Part shown: piece by piece, positions 35,171-42,572 of the stretch
How positions within the stretch are numbered: position 1 is the stretch's first letter
Layout of the letters: each line of letters opens with the position of its first letter
Source: Leptospira_A sp046736045
GTDB taxonomy: Bacteria > Spirochaetota > Leptospiria > Leptospirales > Leptospiraceae
Assembly (NCBI RefSeq): GCF_046736045.1
Contig: NZ_CP177134.1
Span: 1,302,001 to 1,366,000, forward strand
Length of the DNA: 64,000 bases
Direction: 5' to 3'
Made by a program: the position numbers and the translations under genes
The notes under the pieces: model-generated
Told to the model about the DNA's origin: nothing
Databases searched by the model: none
Seen by the model: only the letters and a program-made list of their open reading frames with translations

Positions 35171-37011
35171 TGAAAAATAGTTTTTTATTTTTCTTTTTCA
35201 TTCTCTATCTGTTACAATGTTCGGATCTTTCGAAACCAAAACCTTTTTCCGTTGCCTCTTCAGGTAAAATATCCATCAACAAAGAAGATCTTCTGGATAG
35301 AGCTGTGCCATTGACAGGAAGTTGGGAATTTTACTGGAAACATTCTTTGGAAGACTTGGAAAAAGAAAAATTAAAACCAAACTATGTTCCCGTTCCCGGG
35401 ATTTGGCGGGAATATGATGTCAGCTTGCATACGTTAGAAGGTTATGGAGTTTATCGTTTGAATGTTCAGATCCCGGATGAAGTTTCTGAAGTTCAATTGC
35501 AGATTCCTCGATTGCCGGGAATTTATGAAGTATATTTGAATCATAAGAAAATTTTCTCCAATGGCAATCCGGGTAAAACAAGTTCGGATACATATTTAAC
35601 CGCTCATCCATTTTCGGACATAATCTCAGTTTCCGATAAAAAGTTTATCTTGTCCGTGGCTGTTTCCAATTTTCGTGGAAATATTTTAAAAGCAGGAATC
35701 AGAAAACCTTTCTTATTGGGCAATGGCGGATTTTTGGAAAAAGAAGAACAGAAAATGGAGTGGTTGGAAATATTCTTAATCACTGTTATCTTTTCTTTCG
35801 GATTGTATCATTTTGTATTTTATCTTTCTTATCGCAAAGATCTGACTCCGCTTTACTTTTCATTGTTTTGTATTATAGTTTCTTCCTATAGTTTCATTAC
35901 TTCGGACATTCAATACAGATTGGTTCCCAGTTTGTCATTGGATTTAAGAATCAGGGCTGAGTTTTTTTGTGAAGTCGCGTTTGTCCCGATCCTTTATTTG
36001 CTTTTTAGTAAAATGTTTCCCTATCAATACAAATCGAAATATATGAAATATTTCATCTCAACTACTTCCGTATTTTTCTTTGGGATTTTCTTTTTCAATG
36101 AATCGGGTGTGGTCGAACTTTACAAATACTATCTGTATTTTCCTCCGATATATGCGATTCCTATTTTGGGTGGATTGATTTTTGCAATTAAAGATAAGGA
36201 GCCGAAGGCATTAACTATTTTTCTAACTGGCTTGATTCTCGCCATTACAATGTTAAATGATGTAATTTATGGATTGTATGAAATTTATCTTTTATTTCCA
36301 TATAGTTTTCCTTTGGGTTTAATCGGTTTTGTCGCTTTAAATTCCTATATTATTTCTTACAGGTTTACGGATGATTTGGAACGAACGAAAGAATTTGCCA
36401 AATTGCAATTGAAATACAACGAACAACTTAAATTTCAAACGGAAGAAAGAAGCAGAATCGCTTCAGATATTCATGATTCAATCGGTTCCGAGTTAACAGC
36501 CATTTTGTTTGAATTGGAAGCAAAGGGTAAAAAAGATCAGACTTTGTTGAAGTTGAAAAAGGAAATGAGCCAACTGATTTCCAATGTGAGGGATATTGTA
36601 TTTTTGATGCATCATCAAGGGAATAAAAAGGAACTCGTTGAGGAAGTGATTATCCGATACTGCAAAAGAATTCATGAGACAGGTAGAATTCAGGTTCATT
36701 CCAAAATCGGAGATGTCTCTGAAGTTTTGAAAATTGATGAATGCCTTCATGTGCAGAAAATCTTTTTGGAAGTTATGTCAAATATTCTTCGGCATGGAGA
36801 AGCGGAATCCATTCATGTGTTTTGGCATAAGGAACCAAAAGGTTTGATTTTAAAAATTGCAAACGATGGCAAAAAATTTGAAGTTCCCAAAGTAGAAACC
36901 AAAGGGATCGGTTTGGAAAATATCAAAATGAGATCGACCAAGTTAAAAGGGAATATTCGATTTTTTTATGAAAACTCAAAATCACATTTTGAATTGATGA
37001 TTCCCAGATAG
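35170..37011 (+). CDS. 7TMR-DISM sensor histidine kinase
   Basis: This 613-residue kinase has a signal or lipoprotein-like start (FILYLLQCSD), an extracellular 7TMR-DISM-like beta domain (about 30-190, LTGSWEFYWKHSL, VPVPGIW), seven membrane segments (about 200-395), and a HisKA_3 dimerisation helix with the phospho-His in ASDIHDSIGSELTAI. The HATPase region has VMSNILRHGEAESIHV and KGIGLENIKMRS. HisKA_3 kinases pair with NarL-type regulators, as here. ATG 35170 overlaps the regulator stop as TGATG; a TTG one codon earlier is also in frame. Confidence 0.9.
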   Translation: MKNSFLFFFFILYLLQCSDLSKPKPFSVASSGKISINKEDLLDRAVPLTGSWEFYWKHSLEDLEKEKLKPNYVPVPGIWREYDVSLHTLEGYGVYRLNVQIPDEVSEVQLQIPRLPGIYEVYLNHKKIFSNGNPGKTSSDTYLTAHPFSDIISVSDKKFILSVAVSNFRGNILKAGIRKPFLLGNGGFLEKEEQKMEWLEIFLITVIFSFGLYHFVFYLSYRKDLTPLYFSLFCIIVSSYSFITSDIQYRLVPSLSLDLRIRAEFFCEVAFVPILYLLFSKMFPYQYKSKYMKYFISTTSVFFFGIFFFNESGVVELYKYYLYFPPIYAIPILGGLIFAIKDKEPKALTIFLTGLILAITMLNDVIYGLYEIYLLFPYSFPLGLIGFVALNSYIISYRFTDDLERTKEFAKLQLKYNEQLKFQTEERSRIASDIHDSIGSELTAILFELEAKGKKDQTLLKLKKEMSQLISNVRDIVFLMHHQGNKKELVEEVIIRYCKRIHETGRIQVHSKIGDVSEVLKIDECLHVQKIFLEVMSNILRHGEAESIHVFWHKEPKGLILKIANDGKKFEVPKVETKGIGLENIKMRSTKLKGNIRFFYENSKSHFELMIPR

Positions 37012-37012
37012 G

Positions 37013-37033
37013 CATAGGGTAAAACGCCCTATG
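37013..37033 (+). terminator. hairpin after the kinase gene
   Basis: CATAGGG and CCCTATG form a perfect seven-pair stem with a seven-base loop two bases after the stop codon. No T-run follows directly, so it may be an mRNA end-protecting hairpin rather than an efficient terminator. The remaining bases to 37227 hold nothing I can identify. Confidence 0.4.
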
Positions 37034-37227
37034 GAATCCATTTCTAATTTTCTATACGAAAGCGACTTTCCTACATAAAAGATAAATAGAATGAGTGTTC
37101 GTATTCAGTTTATAGGAATTGAATACGGAGATCTAAGCTTTCAAACGCTTTTTTGCGGGAAAGGGACTCTGGTTTGTGATACAAATTTAAGGATCTCCTC
37201 CCGCCTTTTTCTTTCCCCACCCACAAG

Positions 37228-37611
37228 ATGATTTTATCATTTTTATTGAAAAAACTGAAAAACAAGCCTGATTATGAAGTTTTGCTTTCCGAGCTCAGAG
37301 AAGAAATCACCCGTGATTTGGAAAAGGCGAACGCCAAATACGAAGGCAAATTTTTAAAAATTACAGGTACTCAAAGAGAGACAATGGCAATTGATAAAGA
37401 ATATGTTTTGTTCGGATTAATGGATCGCCCCAAGGATGCAAAAGCGCCTGCACTTTTTACCGAATGCAAACTTCCATACAGTCAGAATGAAAAAGCAATG
37501 GCATTGGATTTTGGCGCCATTGCTGTGTTATATGGTATCTATGGAAAAACGATTAGGGATAGTAACGGTAATTTTGAACTAACATTGGATAAATGTAATT
37601 TAGATAAATGA
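37228..37611 (+). CDS. OB-fold-like (tRNA_anti-like) small protein
   Basis: This 127-residue protein has a helical N-terminus (KPDYEVLLSELREEITRDLEKA), then a beta-barrel-like pattern: YEGKFLKITGTQRETMA, VLFGLMD, FTECKLPYSQNEKAMAL, VLYGIYGKTIRD and LTLDKCNL. This recalls the OB-fold putative lipoprotein family (PF12869-type), including the late Cys residues. There is no signal peptide. It stands alone between the kinase and the hydrolase. Assignment is tentative. Confidence 0.5.
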   Translation: MILSFLLKKLKNKPDYEVLLSELREEITRDLEKANAKYEGKFLKITGTQRETMAIDKEYVLFGLMDRPKDAKAPALFTECKLPYSQNEKAMALDFGAIAVLYGIYGKTIRDSNGNFELTLDKCNLDK

Positions 37612-37615
37612 AAAT

Positions 37616-38569
37616 TCATTCTACCCAATTTGGAAATATACCCAAATTTTCCTGTACATCCAAATCGTGAGCAGGTATGAGTTTTAAATTCGGGTAGGTT
37701 TCCAGAAGCCGATTTACTTTTGTTAGTTCTTTACCGAGGGAATCCGGATCTATATCCACAAGAGAGCGGGAACCTCTGGGACGGTGAGCCGGTATTTTGA
37801 AACCTTTTTCGGACCAGGTAGTATCTCCTGTAAAAAAATATCTTTTCCCATTTGAAAAATTCAGAAACATCCCTAATGACCCTGCGCTATGGCCTGCCAT
37901 CGGAACGAGAATTACACTTCCATCACCAAACCAATCTTTGCTGGTTGTGAAATTTTCATATGGGATCGAATCGAAATTTATAAATTTCCAATGAACGGAG
38001 TCTCCGTCAAATTGTCTTTTGATATAGCCTGATTCTTTAAATGCCGAATCGTGTTCTTTTTTTGTAGTAACAAATTCCATATGAGGAAAGTCTTTGATCC
38101 CACTTGCATGATCCCAATGAAGATGTGATAGGAATCCTGTTTTGATTGATTCTGGGGATATGTTTTGTTGTTTTAACTGATGAATGGCAGGATTTGTGTT
38201 TTTGAATTTCATAACAATCCGTAAAAATAACGGGTGTTCCGCGAATTCTTCTTCAACGTGAGTTCCTAGTCCTGTATCAAATAAAAATCTTTCATTGGAA
38301 TGTTCTACAAGAATTGCCGAATGGGAAATTTTTCCTTTTCCAAAAGGGTTTCCTCCTTCCACTATAAATGCTTCCGAAGTAATGGCTTCTCCCGTTTTAA
38401 TGATTGTGAATCTGATTTTTGCGGAAGGGGATTTGTATCGGCTTTCGGAAATTGGTGTTGTGTCTTGAATCGGAATGAGAGCCGGATAACCTAATCTCCA
38501 TAATATGAATAAAAAGATAGCGGAAATGGCAAGTGCCGTGAAAGAGAGATATTTTTGAGTTTTTTTCAT
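37616..38569 (-). CDS. metallo-beta-lactamase-fold hydrolase
   Basis: This 317-residue protein has an N-terminal membrane anchor (LSFTALAISAIFLFILWRLG). The MBL zinc motif SHLHWDHASGI follows, together with LFDTGLGTHVEEEF, MAGHSAGSLGMFL, FFTGDTTW and LIPAHDLD. The pattern resembles lactonase-like hydrolases (AHL lactonase/quorum-quenching type), but the substrate is unknown. The TetR gene lies 14 bases upstream in the same direction, so the regulator gene leads the operon. Confidence 0.85.
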   Translation of the reverse strand: MKKTQKYLSFTALAISAIFLFILWRLGYPALIPIQDTTPISESRYKSPSAKIRFTIIKTGEAITSEAFIVEGGNPFGKGKISHSAILVEHSNERFLFDTGLGTHVEEEFAEHPLFLRIVMKFKNTNPAIHQLKQQNISPESIKTGFLSHLHWDHASGIKDFPHMEFVTTKKEHDSAFKESGYIKRQFDGDSVHWKFINFDSIPYENFTTSKDWFGDGSVILVPMAGHSAGSLGMFLNFSNGKRYFFTGDTTWSEKGFKIPAHRPRGSRSLVDIDPDSLGKELTKVNRLLETYPNLKLIPAHDLDVQENLGIFPNWVE

Positions 38570-38583
38570 GACTGGAAAGTTTC

Positions 38584-39174
38584 CTATTTGTTTTTAGATA
38601 ATTCTGAATGGATTAAAAATTCTGCTGTTTTTGAAGCGGATTTAAGCGGTTCCGTGTTTTTGTTTGTTTTTGATAACAGGACGGCTCCTTCCCAAAGTGA
38701 AATAATGGAAAATGAAAGTTCTTTCGCTCGTTTCGCCTGTATTTTGTTAGCTTGTAAGTAAACCGAAAGTTTATCAACCCAGGAAGTAAAAATCGCAGAA
38801 CATGTTTTGTTTACCTGATTGTTTTCTACCGCAGTTTCCAACGCAGTCGTCGCGATGGGGCAACCTTTTGTAAAATTGCTTTGTAAAATTCTTTCTTCCA
38901 AAACTTGAAAGATCTTTAAAATTCCTTGAGAGGGGGATTTGGCGGATTTTAATAATTCTGCAAATTCCTTTCCCATTTCTTCTCCTGTATAAGCTAACGC
39001 TTGAGAGGCGAGTTCTTCTTTTCCACCAGGGAAGTGAAAGTAAAGCGATCCTTTGGGGGAATCGGTCACTTTTACGATTTCATTCATTCCGGTTGCTGAG
39101 TAGCCTAGGGTTTCTAAGGAATCAGCCATTGCTTGAATCATTTTTGTTTTGGTTTGCTCGCCTTTTGTGCCCAT
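38584..39174 (-). CDS. TetR/AcrR family regulator (LmrA/YxaF-like)
   Basis: This 196-residue regulator has an N-terminal helix-turn-helix (MIQAMADSLETLGYSATGMNEIVKVTDSPKG region) ending in GSLYFHFPGGKEELA, a pattern typical of the LmrA/YxaF branch. A ligand-binding helical domain follows. The gene is followed by the MBL hydrolase, which it probably controls. A palindromic site GACCGGTC lies 25 bases upstream of its ATG and suggests autoregulation. Confidence 0.88.
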   Translation of the reverse strand: MGTKGEQTKTKMIQAMADSLETLGYSATGMNEIVKVTDSPKGSLYFHFPGGKEELASQALAYTGEEMGKEFAELLKSAKSPSQGILKIFQVLEERILQSNFTKGCPIATTALETAVENNQVNKTCSAIFTSWVDKLSVYLQANKIQAKRAKELSFSIISLWEGAVLLSKTNKNTEPLKSASKTAEFLIHSELSKNK

Positions 39175-39196
39175 TTGGAGATGATTTTAGGAATAA

Positions 39197-39213
39197 ATAG
39201 ACCGGTCAATATA
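39197..39213. promoter_or_regulatory. candidate TetR-family operator
   Basis: ATAGACCGGTCAATATA contains the perfect palindrome GACCGGTC and resembles the LmrA/YxaF boxes known from Bacillus (ATAGACC..GTC..). On the minus strand it covers a TTGACC that could be the -35 element of tetR. Placement directly upstream of the tetR gene supports an autoregulatory operator. Confidence 0.6.
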
Positions 39214-39289
39214 ATATCTGGTTTTTGGAGAGGTTGGATTTTTAATGTCGGGCTGGGAAATTGAGACTGCTGGGTGATGGGAAGGAGGT

Positions 39290-39811
39290 TTAGAGTAAGT
39301 AAGTCATTTTGAATTTGTATTGGTGGTGGATTGGGTAGGGTAGGAGTTGGGCCTTGAGCGAGAGGAAAGGGAGGGATGTGATAGGTCTAACAAACCCCGC
39401 CTCCCCCAATTTCGCCCCCCACCCCAACATATCCAGTTCCAGCAACTTCGCAAAAAGATAGCACCGCGAAACTCCCAAAAACTCTGCCAGTAAGCTGAGT
39501 TCCACCCAATCCCTTTCTCGAACTCGAGCCCCCAATCTTTTTAATTCCAGACCTTCTTCTTGGTATAGAACAGCCGAGGAACCGCCCTTCGCCCGCCCCA
39601 CTTCCTTTGAAATCATCTCACAATACCGGCTCAAAAGAACACTTAAAGCACGAGAGATTCCGCCAAACCTGCGCAATACAGATAGATGAGGCAAAAGGTC
39701 TTCCGGAATTAAAAGCATTACCCCGATTTTTTCCAGGGATCGAAAGCGCGCTCGGTTTCGAATCGAAGCAAGTCGGGCAGAATACGTCGGATCTTTTAGA
39801 AATTGAGCCAT
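39290..39811 (-). CDS. DUF1564 family protein
   Basis: This 173-residue protein matches the Leptospira DUF1564 pattern: VMLLIPEDLLPHLSVL, then LYQEEGLELKRLGARVRERDWVELS, and LGVSRCYLFAKLLELD. The last motif suggests a ribbon-helix-helix- or HTH-like fold, but function is unknown. The 3' part of the gene is G/C-rich and strongly strand-biased compared with neighbours, which may mean a different origin. It diverges from fliG. Confidence 0.8.
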   Translation of the reverse strand: MAQFLKDPTYSARLASIRNRARFRSLEKIGVMLLIPEDLLPHLSVLRRFGGISRALSVLLSRYCEMISKEVGRAKGGSSAVLYQEEGLELKRLGARVRERDWVELSLLAEFLGVSRCYLFAKLLELDMLGWGAKLGEAGFVRPITSLPFLSLKAQLLPYPIHHQYKFKMTYLL

Positions 39812-39913
39812 TCACAAAGAAGATCTAAAAACAATCCGATTGGCTCCTAAATCTTATTGTTTTTTCGAACTCCCGCCGATAAATTTAGTAATCGGGATTC
39901 TCAGTCAAAGTTT

Positions 39914-40927
39914 ATGCTCAATAAGAAGCCATCACTCACAGGTCGTCAAAAAGCCGCAATCTTCCTCGTTGCTGTAGGGAACGATGTAGCTTCTGAGATT
40001 TTCAAACACCTCCGCGAAGATGAGATCGAACAAATCACTTTCGAAATCGCTCGTTTAGATAAAATCACTCCGGAAGACAAAGAGAAAGTGCTCGTCGAGT
40101 TCAATGAACTCATGATGGCGCAAGAGTTTATTACCAATGGCGGTATTGACTTCGCACGCGGATTATTGGAAAAAGCCCTCGGTAACCAAAAAGCAATTGA
40201 TATCATCAATCGACTTACATCTTCACTCCAGGTCAGACCATTTGACTTTATCCGAAGAACTGACCCGGCCCACCTCCTCAACTTTATCCAAGGGGAACAT
40301 CCGCAAACCATCGCCTTGATTTTATCATATCTCGATCCTCAAAAAGCTTCGAACATTCTTTCCAATCTACCGCACCAAATCCAGGCGGAAGTGGCAAAAA
40401 GGATCGCAACAATGGACCGCGTATCACCGGACGTACTCAGAGAAGTAGAACGAGTATTAGAGAGAAAACTTTCCACCCTCGCTTCGGAAGATTATACCTC
40501 GGCGGGTGGTATCGATTCTGTGGTAGAAATTCTCAACCTTGTGGATAGGGGAACGGAAAAAACCATTATCGAAGCACTCGAAGAAGAAGACCCGGAACTT
40601 GCCGAAGAAATCAAAAAACGGATGTTCGTGTTCGAGGATATCGTATTACTCGATGACCGTGCCATTCAAAAAGTTATGCGTGAAGTAGATAACACCGATT
40701 TGGCGAAAGCACTCAAATCCGTTGACTCCGAAGTACAAGACAAAATTTTCAAAAACATGTCTAAACGCGCCGCGAACCTTCTCCGGGAAGATATGGATTT
40801 TATGGGCCCGGTTCGACTCAAAGACGTGGAAGATGCACAGCAGAAAATCGTAAACATCATTCGTAAACTCGAAGAAGCGGGCGAGATCGTTGTGGCGCGT
40901 GCTGGAGAAGACGAGCTGGTCGTATAA
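39914..40927 (+). CDS. fliG: flagellar motor switch protein FliG
   Basis: This 337-residue protein forms the torque ring under the MS ring of the periplasmic flagellum. It has the N-terminal domain (TGRQKAAIFLVAVGNDVAS), the EHPQTIALILSYL motif in the middle domain, and the C-terminal charged torque helix region (EEIKKRMFVFEDIVLLDDRAIQ in outline). It ends EAGEIVVARAGEDELVV. I use ATG 39914 (LNKKPSLTGRQ) because FliG proteins begin here; an upstream in-frame ATG at 39857 adds 19 unrelated residues. Leptospira usually has several fliG genes. Confidence 0.95.
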   Translation: MLNKKPSLTGRQKAAIFLVAVGNDVASEIFKHLREDEIEQITFEIARLDKITPEDKEKVLVEFNELMMAQEFITNGGIDFARGLLEKALGNQKAIDIINRLTSSLQVRPFDFIRRTDPAHLLNFIQGEHPQTIALILSYLDPQKASNILSNLPHQIQAEVAKRIATMDRVSPDVLREVERVLERKLSTLASEDYTSAGGIDSVVEILNLVDRGTEKTIIEALEEEDPELAEEIKKRMFVFEDIVLLDDRAIQKVMREVDNTDLAKALKSVDSEVQDKIFKNMSKRAANLLREDMDFMGPVRLKDVEDAQQKIVNIIRKLEEAGEIVVARAGEDELVV

Positions 40928-40959
40928 TTTTACCGGCAATCAATTCAAATGGAGTTTTT

Positions 40960-41913
40960 ATGAAATTTCGATCCTTCCTAAGTTATGTTAGTTTGTTTTT
41001 TATTTCTTTGATTCTCATTGATTGTGCTTCCTCAATTAAAAATGCACCGCTCAATGGCAGAGTTGATTACCAAGGGCATCGGGGTGCGAGGGGACTCAAA
41101 CCGGAAAATACCTGGCCTGCTTTTGAAGAGGCGATCCAATTTAAGATGATAACTTTGGAATTGGACACGGTTCTTACGAAAGACAAAAGGATTGTGATTC
41201 ATCATGATTCCGAAACGAACCCTGTGATTTGTCAAAATCCCGATGGATCCGCTATTAAAAAAACTTCTCTTTACGAGTTAACTTTGGCCGAATTACAGGC
41301 ATTAGATTGTGGATCAAAAAAAAATCCGTCCTTCTCTGAACAAACTCCGGTTCCCGGAACAAAATTAATTACCATCGAAGAATTTTTCCAAAATGTATCT
41401 GAAGCGGAAAAAAAAGTAAAACAAAAGTTTTTATTCAATATTGAAACCAAATTCCCGGATGATGGATCAGCATCCGATTCAATTGTAGAAGAACATACCA
41501 ATTTGTTGGTCGGAGCAATCGAAAAAGCAAAAACAACCGACAGGACTACGATTCAATCCTTTGATATGAGAACACTTCCTTTCGTTCAAAAAAAGAATCC
41601 TAAAATCAAAACCAGTGCATTATTTGCCCCCACTTATTCGCAAGGTTTCCTGATGACAATCGGATTCGGAAATGGGTACAGAGAAGATATTTTAGAGAAA
41701 ACAAAATCCTTAAAAGCAAATATCATTTCACCTTATTTCCTGTATGTGACACCTGCATTCGTAAAACAAGCTCATGATTCTCAAATTGAAGTGATTCCTT
41801 GGACAGTGAACACTGAAAAGGAAGTCAATCGTTTGTTAGGTTGTGGAGTGGATGGAATCATCTCCGATTATCCGAATTTGCTTAGAAGAGTTGCCGATTC
41901 TAGTTCCCGGTAA
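40960..41913 (+). CDS. glycerophosphodiester phosphodiesterase lipoprotein
   Basis: This 317-residue enzyme should cleave glycerophosphodiesters to glycerol-3-phosphate and an alcohol. It has a lipoprotein signal ending LILIDC (Cys about 22), QGHRGARGLKPENTWPAF with catalytic His, ELDTVLTKDKRIVIHHD, FNIETKFP, TTIQSFDM and PWTVNTEKEVNRLLGCGVDGIISDYP. It follows fliG by 32 bases and overlaps a convergent TRL-like gene by 14 bases. Confidence 0.9.
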   Translation: MKFRSFLSYVSLFFISLILIDCASSIKNAPLNGRVDYQGHRGARGLKPENTWPAFEEAIQFKMITLELDTVLTKDKRIVIHHDSETNPVICQNPDGSAIKKTSLYELTLAELQALDCGSKKNPSFSEQTPVPGTKLITIEEFFQNVSEAEKKVKQKFLFNIETKFPDDGSASDSIVEEHTNLLVGAIEKAKTTDRTTIQSFDMRTLPFVQKKNPKIKTSALFAPTYSQGFLMTIGFGNGYREDILEKTKSLKANIISPYFLYVTPAFVKQAHDSQIEVIPWTVNTEKEVNRLLGCGVDGIISDYPNLLRRVADSSSR

Positions 41914-42235
41914 TGATTGTGCATAAAGAGGAATAAACCGATAAAACGTTGAAAGCCTCTTTGTTGATCGTCCTAACAGTTATGATTTGTCCGTTTTTGG
42001 CTGCGGCTTCTATACTAGCATCTCCTACCGTATAAAGAAAGATGTATCGTTTCACACATGCCCGACCTGTTTTGGAAGCTGATTCTATTTCTTTGTTTTG
42101 AGAAACACCGATCCGATAAGAGCTATAAATAAAACCCGTAGGACCCAAACCTTGTGGGTTTCCCAGATTGACACAGTTTAGGTGAAAACAGAAAAAAACT
42201 AAAACTGATAAACGGAAATTAAAAAATAAATTCAT
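41900..42235 (-). CDS. TRL-like family lipoprotein (copy 3)
   Basis: This 111-residue protein has a signal ending FCFHLNC and the TRL-like core: GLGPTGFIYSSYRIGVS, GRACVKRYIFLYTVGDASIEAA, and the end LSVYSSLCTIITGN. It is the last gene of the amidase-aminopeptidase-TRL-TRL string, nine bases after copy 4. Confidence 0.85.
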   Translation of the reverse strand: MNLFFNFRLSVLVFFCFHLNCVNLGNPQGLGPTGFIYSSYRIGVSQNKEIESASKTGRACVKRYIFLYTVGDASIEAAAKNGQIITVRTINKEAFNVLSVYSSLCTIITGN

Positions 42236-42244
42236 TGATTCCGT

Positions 42245-42553
42245 TTATCTTCCGCCTGCTTCCACGCATAACGAAGAATAAATGCCAAAAAGGGAAACGG
42301 TTTCCCAATTGATTTCTTCTACAACGCTGATTTTTGCTTTGTATTTTGCATTTTCAATAGACCCATCACCAAAAGCCAAAAGTCCCAATATGGAAAATAC
42401 ACAAGCTTTTCCGAACCTTTGGCTTTTTTCGCCTGTTCCGAAAACACCTATCTTGGACTGAGTTACCAAAAATCCATTTGGTCCGAATCCGGGAGAAGCA
42501 CAACAAAGGCTGGACAAACTTAAAATCAAAATCAATAAACTTTTTGCATTCAT
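42245..42553 (-). CDS. TRL-like family lipoprotein (copy 4)
   Basis: This 102-residue protein has a lipoprotein-type signal ending SLSSLCC and the core GFGPNGFLVTQSKIGVF, GKACVFSILGLLAFGDGSIENA and FGIYSSLCVEAGG. GDGS replaces the GDAS of the other copies. It lies 19 bases after the aminopeptidase stop. Confidence 0.85.
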   Translation of the reverse strand: MNAKSLLILILSLSSLCCASPGFGPNGFLVTQSKIGVFGTGEKSQRFGKACVFSILGLLAFGDGSIENAKYKAKISVVEEINWETVSLFGIYSSLCVEAGGR

Positions 42554-42572
42554 CGGAAGTTGCAGATTCTAT

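Noticed and set aside
39857..39913. A longer FliG starting at ATG 39857.
   Set aside because: The 19 extra residues do not resemble FliG, and family members begin at the sequence following ATG 39914.
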